Origin: Lineus longissimus
Taxonomy: Eukaryota; Nemertea; Pilidiophora; Heteronemertea; Lineidae
Length of the DNA: 64,000 bases
Direction: 5' to 3'
Assembly: GCF_910592395.1 (NCBI RefSeq)
Contig: NC_088318.1
Location: 17,608,349-17,672,348 of the forward strand
The notes below the pieces were generated by a model. That model searched no databases and had not been told where the DNA came from. It saw nothing but the letters and a program-made list of their open reading frames with translations. Below, piece by piece: positions 22,577-33,791 of this stretch. The translations under genes and the position numbers were made by a program. Every line of letters begins with the position of its first letter. Position 1 is the stretch's first letter.

Positions 22577-25500
22577 GAGTGCGCCTGTGGATCTATGGTA
22601 CGGGGGACACCATGTGGGATGAAGTGAAGGGCAGTAGTCGCGGTGGCCGCTTCCAGTATGAGCGCTACATCAAGGAGTTGATTACACTCTACGGGAAACG
22701 TACGTATAGGGTCCCCGTAATGACGAAATATGAAGAGCGTCGCATGGTGTCTTCAAAACATTTTTGTCATTCCTGGATTGTTTCAGTGACAACGCTGCTC
22801 AGAATACAGCACGTATTCGACGAGCACGCACGCCGTAAATACACAGTGTAATGATGAAGTACGTTTTGTAAGTTGATCGTTAGCTCTGCTTCAGCAGAAC
22901 ACAGTAGAGTTGTTGCCAAAGCGAACATTTGTGCCTGGACACCCATTCAAGTCGGCGGTTGTCAAACAACTGGTGACACAGTCATTACCTCTGATGTAAC
23001 TCTATAACAGACCTTTTTCTGGGCAGCCATTCCAAGCATCAAAGTACCAATCAGATCCGTTCTGAAGAGCTGGCTATAACAGAAATACATCGCCTCGATC
23101 TTTAATAGCGCTCCCACGAGTAGATGCCGCCTTTGTGTTCTTACGAGATCATATCATATCCGTGGTGACATTCTGGCAGCATTCTCTCATTTATTGATGT
23201 CGCAGAGTCGTAAAAGCAAGGAAATGTGTTTCCCCAATGAATTCAATGCTGTAGCTGACACGTTATTAGTACTTTATCACCAATCTACTGAGATACTCCT
23301 CCAAAGCACTTGTACAGTCCGATGTCTAACCTAGTCATGTACTGGCGGACTCCTTCTTGTTGCTGAGAGACTTTACCTTTTAGTCATTTAGTCAGCACTG
23401 GCCATAGTCCAACGATTTCTTCCCAGCGCCGGGCAATAAGAATCCACTTATGGATATCAAACTGGCAGCCTGGAGGCATTCCTATACGTTGAGTATCATT
23501 AAACCTCACCCTAACATATTTCAGCGCCAGACAATAGAAACCCATTGGTCGAATTCAAGCTGGTGGCCGGGCAGCATTCCTATAAGTTTGAGTATCAACT
23601 GCCGCACACGTTACCTTCGTCGTTCGAGATGCCACACGGAGGCCTGGGCCAGGGCCGGGTCCATTACCACATGAAGCTACAAGTGGATAGTCCAAACAGA
23701 GCGGTCAATCAGACCAAGGAAGTGAACTTTAGGGTGCTAGGACATTTAGATTTGCGAAAAGACAGACACGTATTACAGGTAATTAGCGTTCAATAAAAAA
23801 CTTTGTTGTTTTAGTATTCAAAATTAATGCTACTACACGATCATCTTATCTTGACAGTTATCCTGTTAATGATCCATGCTTAAACTGCTTAACGCTTGTA
23901 TTTCATTAAATACATTGAGAAATTAAAAGTAGCATGATTTTATATTCTTGAAATGATGTACTATTGGTAGCTTATCATGAGAGCCAGGTCCTTCCTGCTG
24001 CCATCTATGATATTTGGACTAAGTACTCTTACGCCAGGAAAGGAACACACTAGGATAATTGATATAGTGTTTTTCAGACAGATCTGGCCAAAGGTACTTG
24101 ACTGACCTCTTGTCACAAACTGTAATAGTGAGATCACTAATAGTAATGGCACACAGCACTGGGCAGCCGTTGTCATAGTTGACCGACTTTAGTTGACACG
24201 GTGAAAGAGCATTGATTAGGCCTACCTTGAGGATTATCTTATGTTATGCAACACAACTATGACTTGGTAAATGTAATCTGGTCAAATTCGTGAGTTCAAC
24301 TATGTTCCTTTGGTCAGAACGATATTAAAAACACTAAAACAAGTTAGGACTCTGTGCAATTTTTCATTCTCATTTCCTGCCATATCTGTTTTGTCCTTTT
24401 CAGGGTCCGGTTGAGATGTCGGGAGAGAAAACTTTGGGATGTTTATGTTGTATAGCAGGAACAATAATATGCTGCGCGAGGCTCGACAAAAACGGTTACG
24501 TGCCTGGTGAAACTATGCATATAGATATAGAAATAATCAACAACAGTTCGGCAGACATTATTACATCCAGTGTCACATTTGAACAAGTACGTGTACGGTA
24601 CCAGTAATGCTGAGGGTGACATTGCGGTTTTCGTTACTTAATATAAAGTAGAATATGCACTGGAGAGTTGAAACCAAAGATGCAATAGAAGGAAGCTTGG
24701 ATTTATGCTGCTGGATTGATAGCTTCGCTCTTGATCAGAGTAATATTGTTTCTCGACGAGCTTAACTTCTAGTGCAGTTGCTGAGGACCGGTAAATGTCA
24801 TCAAAAGATGGCAACCGCACCTGCGGGTAATTTGATTACTAAATAACCACTGGAACCAAGTGCAGTTTTGCCGTGGCGGTAGCAAAAGCTAGAAAACGAC
24901 CGTACTTCGGAGTTTTTGAAGAGTCGTTGCTCTTCGCGGCAATCAAGCAGTTGTCTTATTAAATCGGCAAGAGCTTCTGCTAATTCAGTGCTCACTTCCT
25001 CGTATCTTCTATTCCAGCACACGACCCTCTTCGCTCAGGCCGTCACACGTAGCGTCTCCTCTTGTATATTCAGCATCTCAGGGGCGACGATAAAACCAGG
25101 AGATACGGGCATGTATCATGATGTCATCCACATTCCTCCCTTGCCGCCATCCCGGCTAGATGGCTGTAGGCTCGTTGATATAGAATACATGATCCACGTA
25201 TGTACAGCCAGTTTGGTTTAAAAGTGTTCTTTGGCCACCACAGTATCTTCACTGTCTATCCTAGTCGAAAGTCCTATGTTTATTGTCGACCTCGGTGTGC
25301 CTAATGGCGGGCCACCGTCTCTTCACACCGATTTACAGAACTCATAAGACCATTGGCCAGTTGGTTCGACGCAGAGTAAGCAAGCGTACCAATGTATTCT
25401 CTGACCGTCAGTTTTTACAATTTTGCAACACTTGCTAATTGAATCTCCGTGTTAGCGTGCAAATCCAAAGGTTATCGGGATGAACCCTGTGACAATTCGG

Positions 25501-26291
25501 AATACTAATGTTGTGACGGACTTGATATGATGTGGCTTTTGATAATGATTTTGACCGTGTTTTAGGTACGAATCGAGCCGTCAGGCATGTACTCTAACTT
25601 CGAGCTTGACATTCCTGTGATAATCGGCACTGAGCCATTGGAGGGCTCATTCCGTTACGTGTCTGAGGGTAGGTACACAGGTACATGTTGTATTAATATC
25701 ATCCATTTACTAACATTTTATACTCTTCCTTATTTTCTCGAAACAAAATGAGCCAAACTAACCTTAGAAATCTTACTGATTCAAAGTCAACACTTTTAAG
25801 TTACGGCCATTCAATCTGATATCGAGTATATACTGTTTTTAACGACTTTATCGTAAGGGTGTTATCCACCTTCTGTAACCAGATGAATGCATCTTATAGT
25901 GGGTTGCTACTGTCGCTTGGTAGATTTCGTGTAGATGTAGGTAGGGTTCTCGTCGCATGCTTTGAAATTCAGTTTAGAGACATCAGGCATCAGGCTTGAA
26001 ACAGATATTTGGGACACTTTAATGCTTCCGTAAACAACAGAACCATCTGTTCTTAGAGAAAGTTGTATGTGTTGCTTCTTCTTTTTCTCTCGTGGTCTTC
26101 TTCATTAGCTCATACATAACCATTCTGTCCTTCGTTCTTTTTCAGTGATTCCTTGTTACGCGTCATTTAACTTTTCTACCGGCGATATATGCGAATACGA
26201 GACGACGAACCCCGAGGGAGCGACGAGTCCAGCCTATGTATATTATAAGACAATACATATAACTGAATTACCATCAGATATATCGAGGTAG
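22577..26291 (+). CDS. arrestin domain-containing protein (alpha-arrestin), 5' part not located
   Basis: Six exons agree in phase: 22577-22699, 23525-23778, 24404-24586, 25018-25197, 25566-25668 and 26146-26291 (stop 26289-26291). Together they give 329 residues. The arrestin-N fold is seen in GVRLWIYG, followed by QLPHTLPSSFE and a GRVHYHMKLQVD strand. The arrestin-C domain begins with GEKTLGCLCC and has RLDKNGYVPGE and IIGTEPLEG. These are marks of ARRDC1-5/TXNIP-type alpha-arrestins, adaptors that link membrane cargo to ubiquitin ligases and endocytosis. The first about 40 residues (initial Met and first strands) should be on an exon upstream that I could not find. The protein stops soon after the C domain, and no PPxY ubiquitin-ligase motif is visible in these exons, which is unusual for the family. 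The exon at 23525 has a decayed partial duplicate just before it. Confidence 0.85.
23421..23505 (+). pseudogene. decayed 5' duplicate of arrestin exon
   Basis: This 85-bp stretch repeats the acceptor and first about 25 codons of the exon at 23525. The conceptual reading PPGNKNPLMDIKLAA lines up with PPDNRNPLVEFKLVA of the real exon. The offset is 98 bp, so reading through would lose frame, and a small deletion breaks the copy after about 22 codons. It is a tandem partial exon duplication inside the intron. Confidence 0.7.
24065..24336 (+). mobile_element. Tc1/mariner-like MITE (family M1), full length
   Basis: About 270 bp with inverted ends TAGTGTTTTTCAGACAGATC and, reading inward from the right, TAGTGTTTTTAATATCGTTC. 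The internal landmarks GGCCAAAGGTACTTG, TGTCATAGTTGACC and a right-hand TTCCTTTGGTCAG recur in the other copies. It lies in the arrestin intron before 24404 and has no coding capacity. Confidence 0.8.
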
Positions 26292-26440
26292 CAGAGGCCG
26301 AATAGGACTTGATTGTGTTAGATAGACTACTCGTGTTGATGGGAATATTGTCGTCTGATACTGCCAAAGGGAAGGGGGAGTATTCACGTACACCTCTTGG
26401 CTGGTTCTGAGATGTTGTTAAGTTGAGCAGACAACATCAT
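26292..26440. other. 3' region of arrestin-like gene
   Basis: Presumed 3' untranslated sequence; I saw no clear poly(A) signal. Confidence 0.3.
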
Positions 26441-26690
26441 TAAGTGTTTTTCACATCGACTGGCCAAAGGTACTTGGCTGACCTCTGGACACTTAACTCT
26501 TACAGTGTGATCACAAAATAGTAATGTTACACTGCCCTGGGGAGCTGGTGTCATAGTTGACCAGCTTTAGTTGACACCGTGAAAGGCAACTGGTCAGGCC
26601 ACCCTAATGTGCAACACTACTATCTTCTGGTATAAAATGTGATCTGGTCGCATTCGTGAGTTCGACTATACCTTTGGCCAGAACTTTAGC
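26441..26690 (+). mobile_element. M1-family MITE copy
   Basis: About 250 bp, starting with AAGTGTTTTTCACATCGACT and ending in CCTTTGGCCAGAACTTTAG. The interior matches the copy at 24065, but the right tip is eroded. Confidence 0.75.
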
Positions 26691-27675
26691 ATTTGCCTAC
26701 GCATGTGCGTTGTAATTTAGGTCAAGTTCTAATCGCGTACGTTTGTCGCTTATGAACTTCGGCGGATTGGTACAACATGCCGTATGACATCAATATTGTA
26801 TTCCCTCATTTCATCATGTCGTCAACGGACTCGTGACTTGCTGTGACTGGGTTTGTCACAGGGATGTTCTAGATGTTCATTGCTGGAGTGCTTTAGTTAT
26901 GACATTGGAGGGTTGATGACTTTCCCACGTAAGGATTATGACAGGTCGTAGCATCCCCAATCCAATCACATATGCACATAGATGTTTGCAAGATTTGAAG
27001 GAGCAGTACAAGCCCAGATGTTTCCAGGACTAGGACCAGGAAGATTGTATTTGGGTCATTCCATGGAAAAACAAGGATAGGGCACATGTCCTTTGGTTGC
27101 GTTCCCAGTCGACTCTTAAGCATCCTGACAATATCAGGCCATTTCACTCGATACATACTTACTCCCTCGCGTAAGGAGAAGTCGTGTTGTAGGCCCTGTT
27201 TGCAAGAGGATGACTCGTGAGCGACGGAAAAAATGGCAAAAACTAAGTATTGATGAGTGTTTGTATTGGAACAACATACTCAACTTCCCAAAGCGTTCTT
27301 TCTATACGTTCGTGTCCAATGTGAACTAAGATTATATAACAAGATGCAATAATTAAACGGAGGGTCATCTCGGAAGATTTGTTATTCATGCAGGCCACCA
27401 TTACACATTGATCCATTGGATCAGATGCTCTCCTGGTGGCCGTCAGTGAGTATATCATATCTGAAATTCTCCCTGACTGAGTTTAAGTTCGTTTTGATGG
27501 TGCATTTTAATATTGTTTAGACAATTTGGTTTTCCACTATTTTTATTTCTTTAAAGTTAGGCGTTTCGAATTTTTGTATAAATTTAGTTGAAATACATTC
27601 TAAAAACTTTTAAAAGCTTTTACCGTGACATTCTTTGTGACAGACACAGTTGTAGAAGATCACTGTAACTATGAC
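26691..27675. other. intergenic, nothing recognised
   Basis: No exon, RNA gene or repeat was recognised on either strand. Confidence 0.35.
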
Positions 27676-27910
27676 TCTGGCCAAAGGTACTTGGCTGACC
27701 TCTTGTCACTTAACTGCGAAAGTGCGATAACAAATAGTAATGTTACACAGCCCTGGGCAGCTGGTGTCATAGTTGACCGGCTTTCGTTGACACGTGAAAT
27801 ATTGGTTGGTCCTGCCCTAAGGATAACCTAGGGTTGTGTAACACCAATATCTTTTAGTAAACGTGATCTGGTCACATTGCTGAGTTCAACTAAGTACCTT
27901 TGGTCAGACA
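27676..27910 (+). mobile_element. M1-family MITE copy, tips missing
   Basis: It begins at TCTGGCCAAAGGTACTTGGC and ends at ACCTTTGGTCAGAC. Both outermost tips (the TAGTGTTTTTC type) are lost. Confidence 0.75.
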
Positions 27911-28633
27911 AATTTTGCAAAGGGTGGTGACACGGACTGTGCATAGTGAAACAGGTTTCGCATTGGAATCGTCAGACAGTCCTAAAATCATAACTATCAA
28001 GTGTGCGTAATGGAGAGGGTCGAAGGGGGCTGATCACTTTACCGTACAGTACAGAGTACTGCGGGTTCTCCTTGGGCTTCCAATACGGTCGACAGCCACA
28101 TGGCCGCACGGTCATCATCAGTCACTTAACTACTGATACAACGAAAATAAAGAAAGACTCTAGTTCTATTTTAAATTATCTAACATTTGTTCTGAGAATG
28201 ATTACAGTACTAACGGATTATGTCTCGTATGGATGCTCGCCGATGTAGTTCCCCCTGAAAGATGAAAGATAAGGCTTAAATCACGAACGGGTCGCCCCTC
28301 GCCTTCCAGTTCGGAGTTCAGCATTAGGCCCAATACGCTGTTTACAATGTATCGTCTTTGCATCTAAGCCTAAATTCCCATTGTTCACTGTCTTATCAAA
28401 GGGTGATCAGGGCAAATAGTGATGGCATCGACCCCCCAAGAAACATCTTACACGTCATCGCTGAAACAACTGATGTCTTCAAAAGCTAATGGATGATGGA
28501 AAAAATGGAGACAACAGGCTGAGTATTCTCACCTGTTGTATATCATCTAAGGAAGGAAGCATATGGTAGTGAACAAATAGATGCTAAAATTGTAATGGTC
28601 GTTATCAACTTCAGGATGTGAACATTGTTTTAC
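27911..28633. other. intergenic, possible last CAP exon
   Basis: No firm feature. If the donor after 28638 is used, a final short exon of the CAP gene may lie here; one candidate acceptor on the reverse strand near 28298 would add GDPFVI and a stop, but it lacks a pyrimidine tract. Confidence 0.3.
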
Positions 28634-29793
28634 TTACGCTGGCTGGTAGTTGCAGACGACAATATCCATGCCGTCTGGACAGTGCTTGTAACCGCAGCCA
28701 ACCTCTGTTGATTTGGCCCAAACAACCTAAAAAAGAATTATATGATGATAGCTTTTGTTCTGCATTTCCTTGACCCGGTCATGGCCCAATTGCTCTCCCC
28801 CTTGTCCCGAGGGATGGAGGGGAGCAACGTAGATTCCAAGTTTGATAGTCGCACACACAACCGATGATTCCTCATAAAGTGAACTTAATTATGGCCGTAT
28901 TTGACGGTACTTTGGCTAAATGGCGCTGCTGCTGCTATGGCCAGACTTGATCGAGAAAGCCAGTGAACCGGGGATATTTCCCTTCTCTCTGCGCATGATT
29001 ATGCAAAGTTGCAGTTGGCGTAACGAATGTTGAAAATGACTCGCCTGGGTATAATGTCCACACATCTTGCCAGGGTTACATTTCATCGATGAGAAGTGAT
29101 AATCGTTCTTCTCGCCAAACCACGCTTTGACTGCACTCTTGCCCACGTGAGTTACACCTCTTCCCCAGGAAGCATACAGGTTTTGCCCGATAGGACCTTC
29201 ACCTTTGGCCTCTGATGGTTGACCGTGAGCAAATCTACATTTGTTAGCCCAGGCTTGGCCATAGCCTGCTAACTTATCGCTCCATTTCTGAAATAAAAGA
29301 GAATGCAAAGTAAATAACTAGTCCTGGGATGATAGATCGTGGGTCCGAGTCAAGTTTGCCCACTTAAATGTTCAGTACACAAATGCAAATTGGTTGGTTT
29401 TGCACTGTTTTCATTCATTTGCTATCGAACTGGAGATCACCCAGTACCTGATGATTCATAGTAGTCATTTGTTACAAGGAATGATAATAGCTGCAGCAGT
29501 AAAAATTTGGAAAATGCAATCAGGATGAACAAGTTCATTACTCATACTATTTCATAGTTACTATCATAAAACTGGTTTTATCTAAAATGCAATATATAGG
29601 CCTACCGAACATTTCCATTACTGGCATATTTCCAAAGAAAAAGACGACTTACCATCATCTTCATGTTCCTAGCTGGTTCTCCCTTCCTTTTGTCATTATG
29701 CTCGTTCACGATCTCGCTCTTGAAGGTCGACTGGCTGAACTTTCCTACTGTCATACCCAGCACGCACAGTAACACAGCGGCTTGGATTTGCAT
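28634..29793 (-). CDS. secreted CAP-domain (CRISP/GAPR-1-like) protein
   Basis: Three exons: 29653-29793, 29045-29287 and 28634-28726 (stop at 28634-28636 if the GTAAGT at 28637-28632 is not used as a donor). They give about 158 aa. Residues 1-18 (MQIQAAVLLCVLGMTVGK) are a signal peptide, so the product is probably secreted. The CAP fold follows: KWSDKLAGYGQAWANKC, then CRFAHGQ with the first tetrad His, GHYTQVVWAKS (CAP signature 1 with the second His) and VVCNYQP (start of signature 2). The usual GENL motif reads GQNLYAS, so one tetrad Glu is Gln. The intron after GHYTQ starts with GC instead of GT. CAP proteins act in sterol binding, venom, immunity and reproduction; none of these can be chosen here. 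Confidence 0.85.
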
Positions 29794-29837
29794 GGTTGGA
29801 CCTGTTTGGAGGAGGGAATCACCACTATGGGAATGCT

Positions 29838-30793
29838 AGGTGTATTCCTGTTTCGCCTATTCCTGTTCCGCCTATTCCTGTTTCGCCTATTCCTGTTTCG
29901 CCTAATTCATGTTTCGCCTAATTCCTGTTTCGCCTATTCCTGTTTCGCCTAATTCCTGTTTAGCCTATTCCTGTTTCGCCTAATTCCTGTTTAGCCTATT
30001 CCTGTTTCGCCTATTCAAATGTATTGCTAACCTCCCCACAGACGTAGGAATATGAACCGTCCCTCACTGACCGACCAAACCCGAGGAGAGCCACATATGT
30101 ACGCATTGACGAACGCATGTTACGCCTCAAAGAACAATATGTCAATGGAGAGAGGGACATAATGAGTTACGTTGATGCCATCAGTTACCTTGTCTGACAT
30201 AATATCATGATATGTATTTTCCACCTTGTTTGACTTTATATGTGCTGTACCTCCATGTATATTATGACATGGGTTTTACAGCTGATTTTGATCAAATAAT
30301 TATGAGAATGTACAATATTATGTATTTTTATCAAAAACTCATGAATTCAGTTTTCATAAAATAAACGACTGCTTTACTCTACTTAATCTATTAGTTTTTA
30401 CTGTGTGTCAGTATGGTCCTATGGTCCTATGGTCAAATAGGCATGGTTTGTTAACAAAGTTGATGGCATTTGATTAGTCAAATTGTCATCACATCGTTAA
30501 CATCATCCAATTGTCCCCGCACATTTTCCCCATAAAATGGACATGCATCCCTAAGGTTCCCCGTGGGAGAGTCGATTTATTGTAGGGGTACTGGAAAGTA
30601 GGCGAAGCAGGAATAGGCGAAACAGGAAATAGGCCAAACAGGAAATAGGCCAAACAGGAAATAGGCGAAAAAGGAATAGGCGGAACAGGAATAGGCGGAA
30701 CAGGAATAGGCGAATCAGGAATAGGCGAAACAGGAATTTTGTAGGCGAAACAGGAATAGGCGAAACAGGAATAGGCGAAACAGGCATAAACCT
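29838..30793. mobile_element. 956-bp transposon with minisatellite inverted ends
   Basis: The left end AGGTGTATTCCTGTTTCGCC and the right end read inward, AGGTTTATGCCTGTTTCGCC, match at 18 of 20 positions. A 6-bp AATGCT lies outside both ends (29832-29837 and 30794-30799). Each end runs on into a tandem array of CCTATTCCTGTTTCG units, about 29845-30015 on one side and its reverse complement about 30596-30785 on the other. The central 580 bp have no open frame of interest. It is a non-autonomous DNA transposon of foldback type, class undetermined. It inserted 44 bp upstream of the CAP start codon. Confidence 0.75.
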
Positions 30794-30799
30794 AATGCT

Positions 30800-31851
30800 A
30801 TTCGAAATTTGACCAACTAATTTTTGGTATCATATCATCTGGGGTTTTCTTCCTGCAATCTCAACGTAGTGATCGAACTTTTGATAACCCGGAAGTTGTG
30901 TATAGGTGTATCTCGAGTTAAGAGAAAGTCCCATAGCCACATTTTGAAGAAGTGTCCGCATGATGATCGCGGTTAGGCATGTAGCACCATTCTATGAGAT
31001 GAACTCGATGGCAGGATGCTCCGGAATGTTTAAGATAATCGTATTATATGATTCGAGATATAACTATGGCATATGCGTTTTCAAATTCATTCAATAGCTC
31101 ACTCAGTGTTGCTAATTAATCTGCATGATTATTCAAACACCCCTAATAGAATTTTTTATGAAAAAAGCTTTGCAGGCGTATAGTAATTAGTTAAATTACT
31201 CACCTCAGAAACAACGAAATGCAAAAAATATGACTGGGACGATAAACACCCTCTCCTCGACTGGTGTTGGCGGTCTGATTCTCGTGCTAATTTGCTTCTT
31301 TTAATATTGAGAGACCTCATCAAGACCCCACCTTGTCCATATTGCTTTGGTAAATTGGCCATTTGGCTTGTTTATGTGCGATAGGAAATTATGGGTTTGG
31401 GTTAGCCAGCTATTATTAGCATTTAGTGGCATTGGTGAAGTATCCACTGAAGGACTCTACAGTTGTAACGATGATTGTCTGTTAAGTTCATCATTTTCAC
31501 ACCCCTAAACTTATGATACGTGCATTGTAGGAAAAGTGCACTTTGAATGAATGCAATATCGGTGTTGTTCCGGTTCGTGAAGCAGAGATCCTAGATATTA
31601 CTTGTGACTTCTGTCTGAAGTTTGACTTCGAGGCCGATTATGGGCGAGTATATATACACTATGTAGTTATTTCGCTTGGTTTAGTTGCATACACAACACT
31701 AGCTCCATTATCATGGCAGTTATCATTTTGTTATTATCTGCTAATGTAAAGGTCAACAGATAATATTCAGCTCAGGGATGGTACTGAAATAGACAATGCT
31801 AATTAACTCACTCTTCCAACTTGGGAATATAACAATAGTATCTAGTAATAA
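30800..31851. other. intergenic, nothing recognised
   Basis: No exon or repeat was recognised. The frame at 31543-31749 has no domain. Confidence 0.35.
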
Positions 31852-32107
31852 AAGTGTTTTTCATATCGTTCTGCCCAAAGGTACTTGTTGAACTCAGGAA
31901 TGTGACCAGATCACATTTCCAAAATATATTGCTATTGCACAACACTAGATTATCCTCCGAGTCGGCCTAACCAAAGCCCTTTCACGGTGACAACTAAAGC
32001 TGGTCAACTATGACGCTGTGTAACATTACTATTGTGATCACACCATCACAGTTTAGTGACAAGAGGTCAGCCAAGTACCTTTGGCCAGATATATCTGAAA
32101 AACACTA
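31852..32107 (-). mobile_element. M1-family MITE copy, inverted
   Basis: About 256 bp, from AAGTGTTTTTCATATCGTTC to CCAGATATATCTGAAAAACACTA. In reverse orientation the interior matches the copy at 24065. Confidence 0.8.
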
Positions 32108-33791
32108 TGGCCTGGTTATTGGGGTTCTGTTCAAAATTTTAGAAACTGGCCAACTCGCTCATGTTTGCTCTGAAATCATCAGTAGTTATATTTACTGCCG
32201 TCAAATTATAGCTCGCATAGCCTATACTCCCGGGAACCTTCCAATGCGCGATGCCCCGCTCGGCTGTGCTCAAGCGACCAATAATACTTGAATGAATCCG
32301 TTATCTTTAAAATGATATCAAAGTAGAAAACATTTAATTAATTTGTTGAAGTATTTCGTTCCTGTAGCGCGGATAACACTGTTGTAATACAATATCATAC
32401 GGAATAGTGATACACTATATCCTTCCATCAAATGCTCATATGAATATTACTGATGTGTGAACATGCATATTCTCGTTAGATCAGAGAAAAGCAGGCCGTC
32501 AATAGAAACTCTTTTATGATATTGACCTGACCTCAATTCAATAACCTATGTATATCAATGCAAGAAATAATCGATTAATTTCGCGGAAAACCAAATGAGG
32601 GGAAATCATTGGGGTGTTTTATGGCACGTCCGTTTGTCTCGACGCGTTTTCAAGAAACTCGGCTGCAATAGACAAGGTAGTTACGTGAAATGTGGAGTGT
32701 GGGAATCAACGCGGATGCCTCGCTTACATCAGCGGCTTTCTTTCACTTCTGCTAAGGTTAGTTTGCGTATTTTACAACTGATTGTTGGCTACGGAAGTGG
32801 TTTCTCATCTGAAGCAATACAGAGATGTCTAGGCCTATATGACGGGGCTTACACTCAATGCCTACTATGTATAGGTGAAGATTCGTTGGCGCCTTGACTA
32901 GCATACGTTGGTGGGTTGCTGAGGGCAAATTCGGCCGCGAAGAGTTGCAGTTGTGGCCCTGCGATTTCAAGCGAGTGCGTCCTGGTTTTGAAGGGAATAA
33001 GACCAGGATATTAAGGAGAGTTTCTTACAGCTCTTTGAGTTATGTTAGCGGGACTTTGATTTTGATTCTCATATCCCTGAGAAGTCAATATTATAGTGGT
33101 TCCAACGAGTTCGTCTCTTCATACAAGGTGTACTAGATTCTCCCCGAGTGTATATAATAAATACACACTCATGGATAGACAATGGGTGGCGATACCAAGA
33201 TGTCCGATGATCATGACCTCATGTTCCAGCTTGACATTTATTTCGATTTCGTTTTTATATTTACAAGTAACAAGAGTATGTCATATTTACACTTTAGAGA
33301 TTCAGATAATGACAAAATACACACTTGGTGTGTTTCCCAGTACCTACATGTACATGTGTACCTATGTTCCCCGGTAAAGGATTTTTTGGTACCAGTATTT
33401 CCCGGTATCAATGTTTCCCATTAGCGACGGGTAACCAACATGGCAATGATGCCTGTTTTCTTCCTCCTAGTTGTAAATGAAGAATGGATGATTCCGAAGA
33501 TTTCCCCGATCAACCATCGGAACTGATATTAAACGAGGAGCCACCAAAAGGTACACTCTATTGGCCTTCGATGGACATGTTCGGAGACCAAACAAGCAAT
33601 ATATACATCTCGCTGTGGTCCATTTCATAAGTATATATATCACGGTCCTTTTTTGACCGCTGTGCGAAGACTGCTGGGCCGATTTCTTCAAAGTTTGGTT
33701 TTTCTTAAATCTAATTTTGGTAAAGATGTGAACGCTTTGCACGAATATCATCATGATATCATCATTATTGCGCCAATTACCTTGTTTCCAG
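32108..33791. other. upstream region of IRF-like gene, DNA-binding exons not found
   Basis: An IRF gene should have exons here coding the tryptophan-repeat DNA-binding domain. I looked for the five-Trp pattern on plus and did not find it. The frames at 32595 and 32894 do not match it. Confidence 0.35.

Noticed and set aside
30551-30787. 78-codon frame rich in RLFLF repeats on minus
   Set aside because: It is a translation of the transposon minisatellite end, not a gene.
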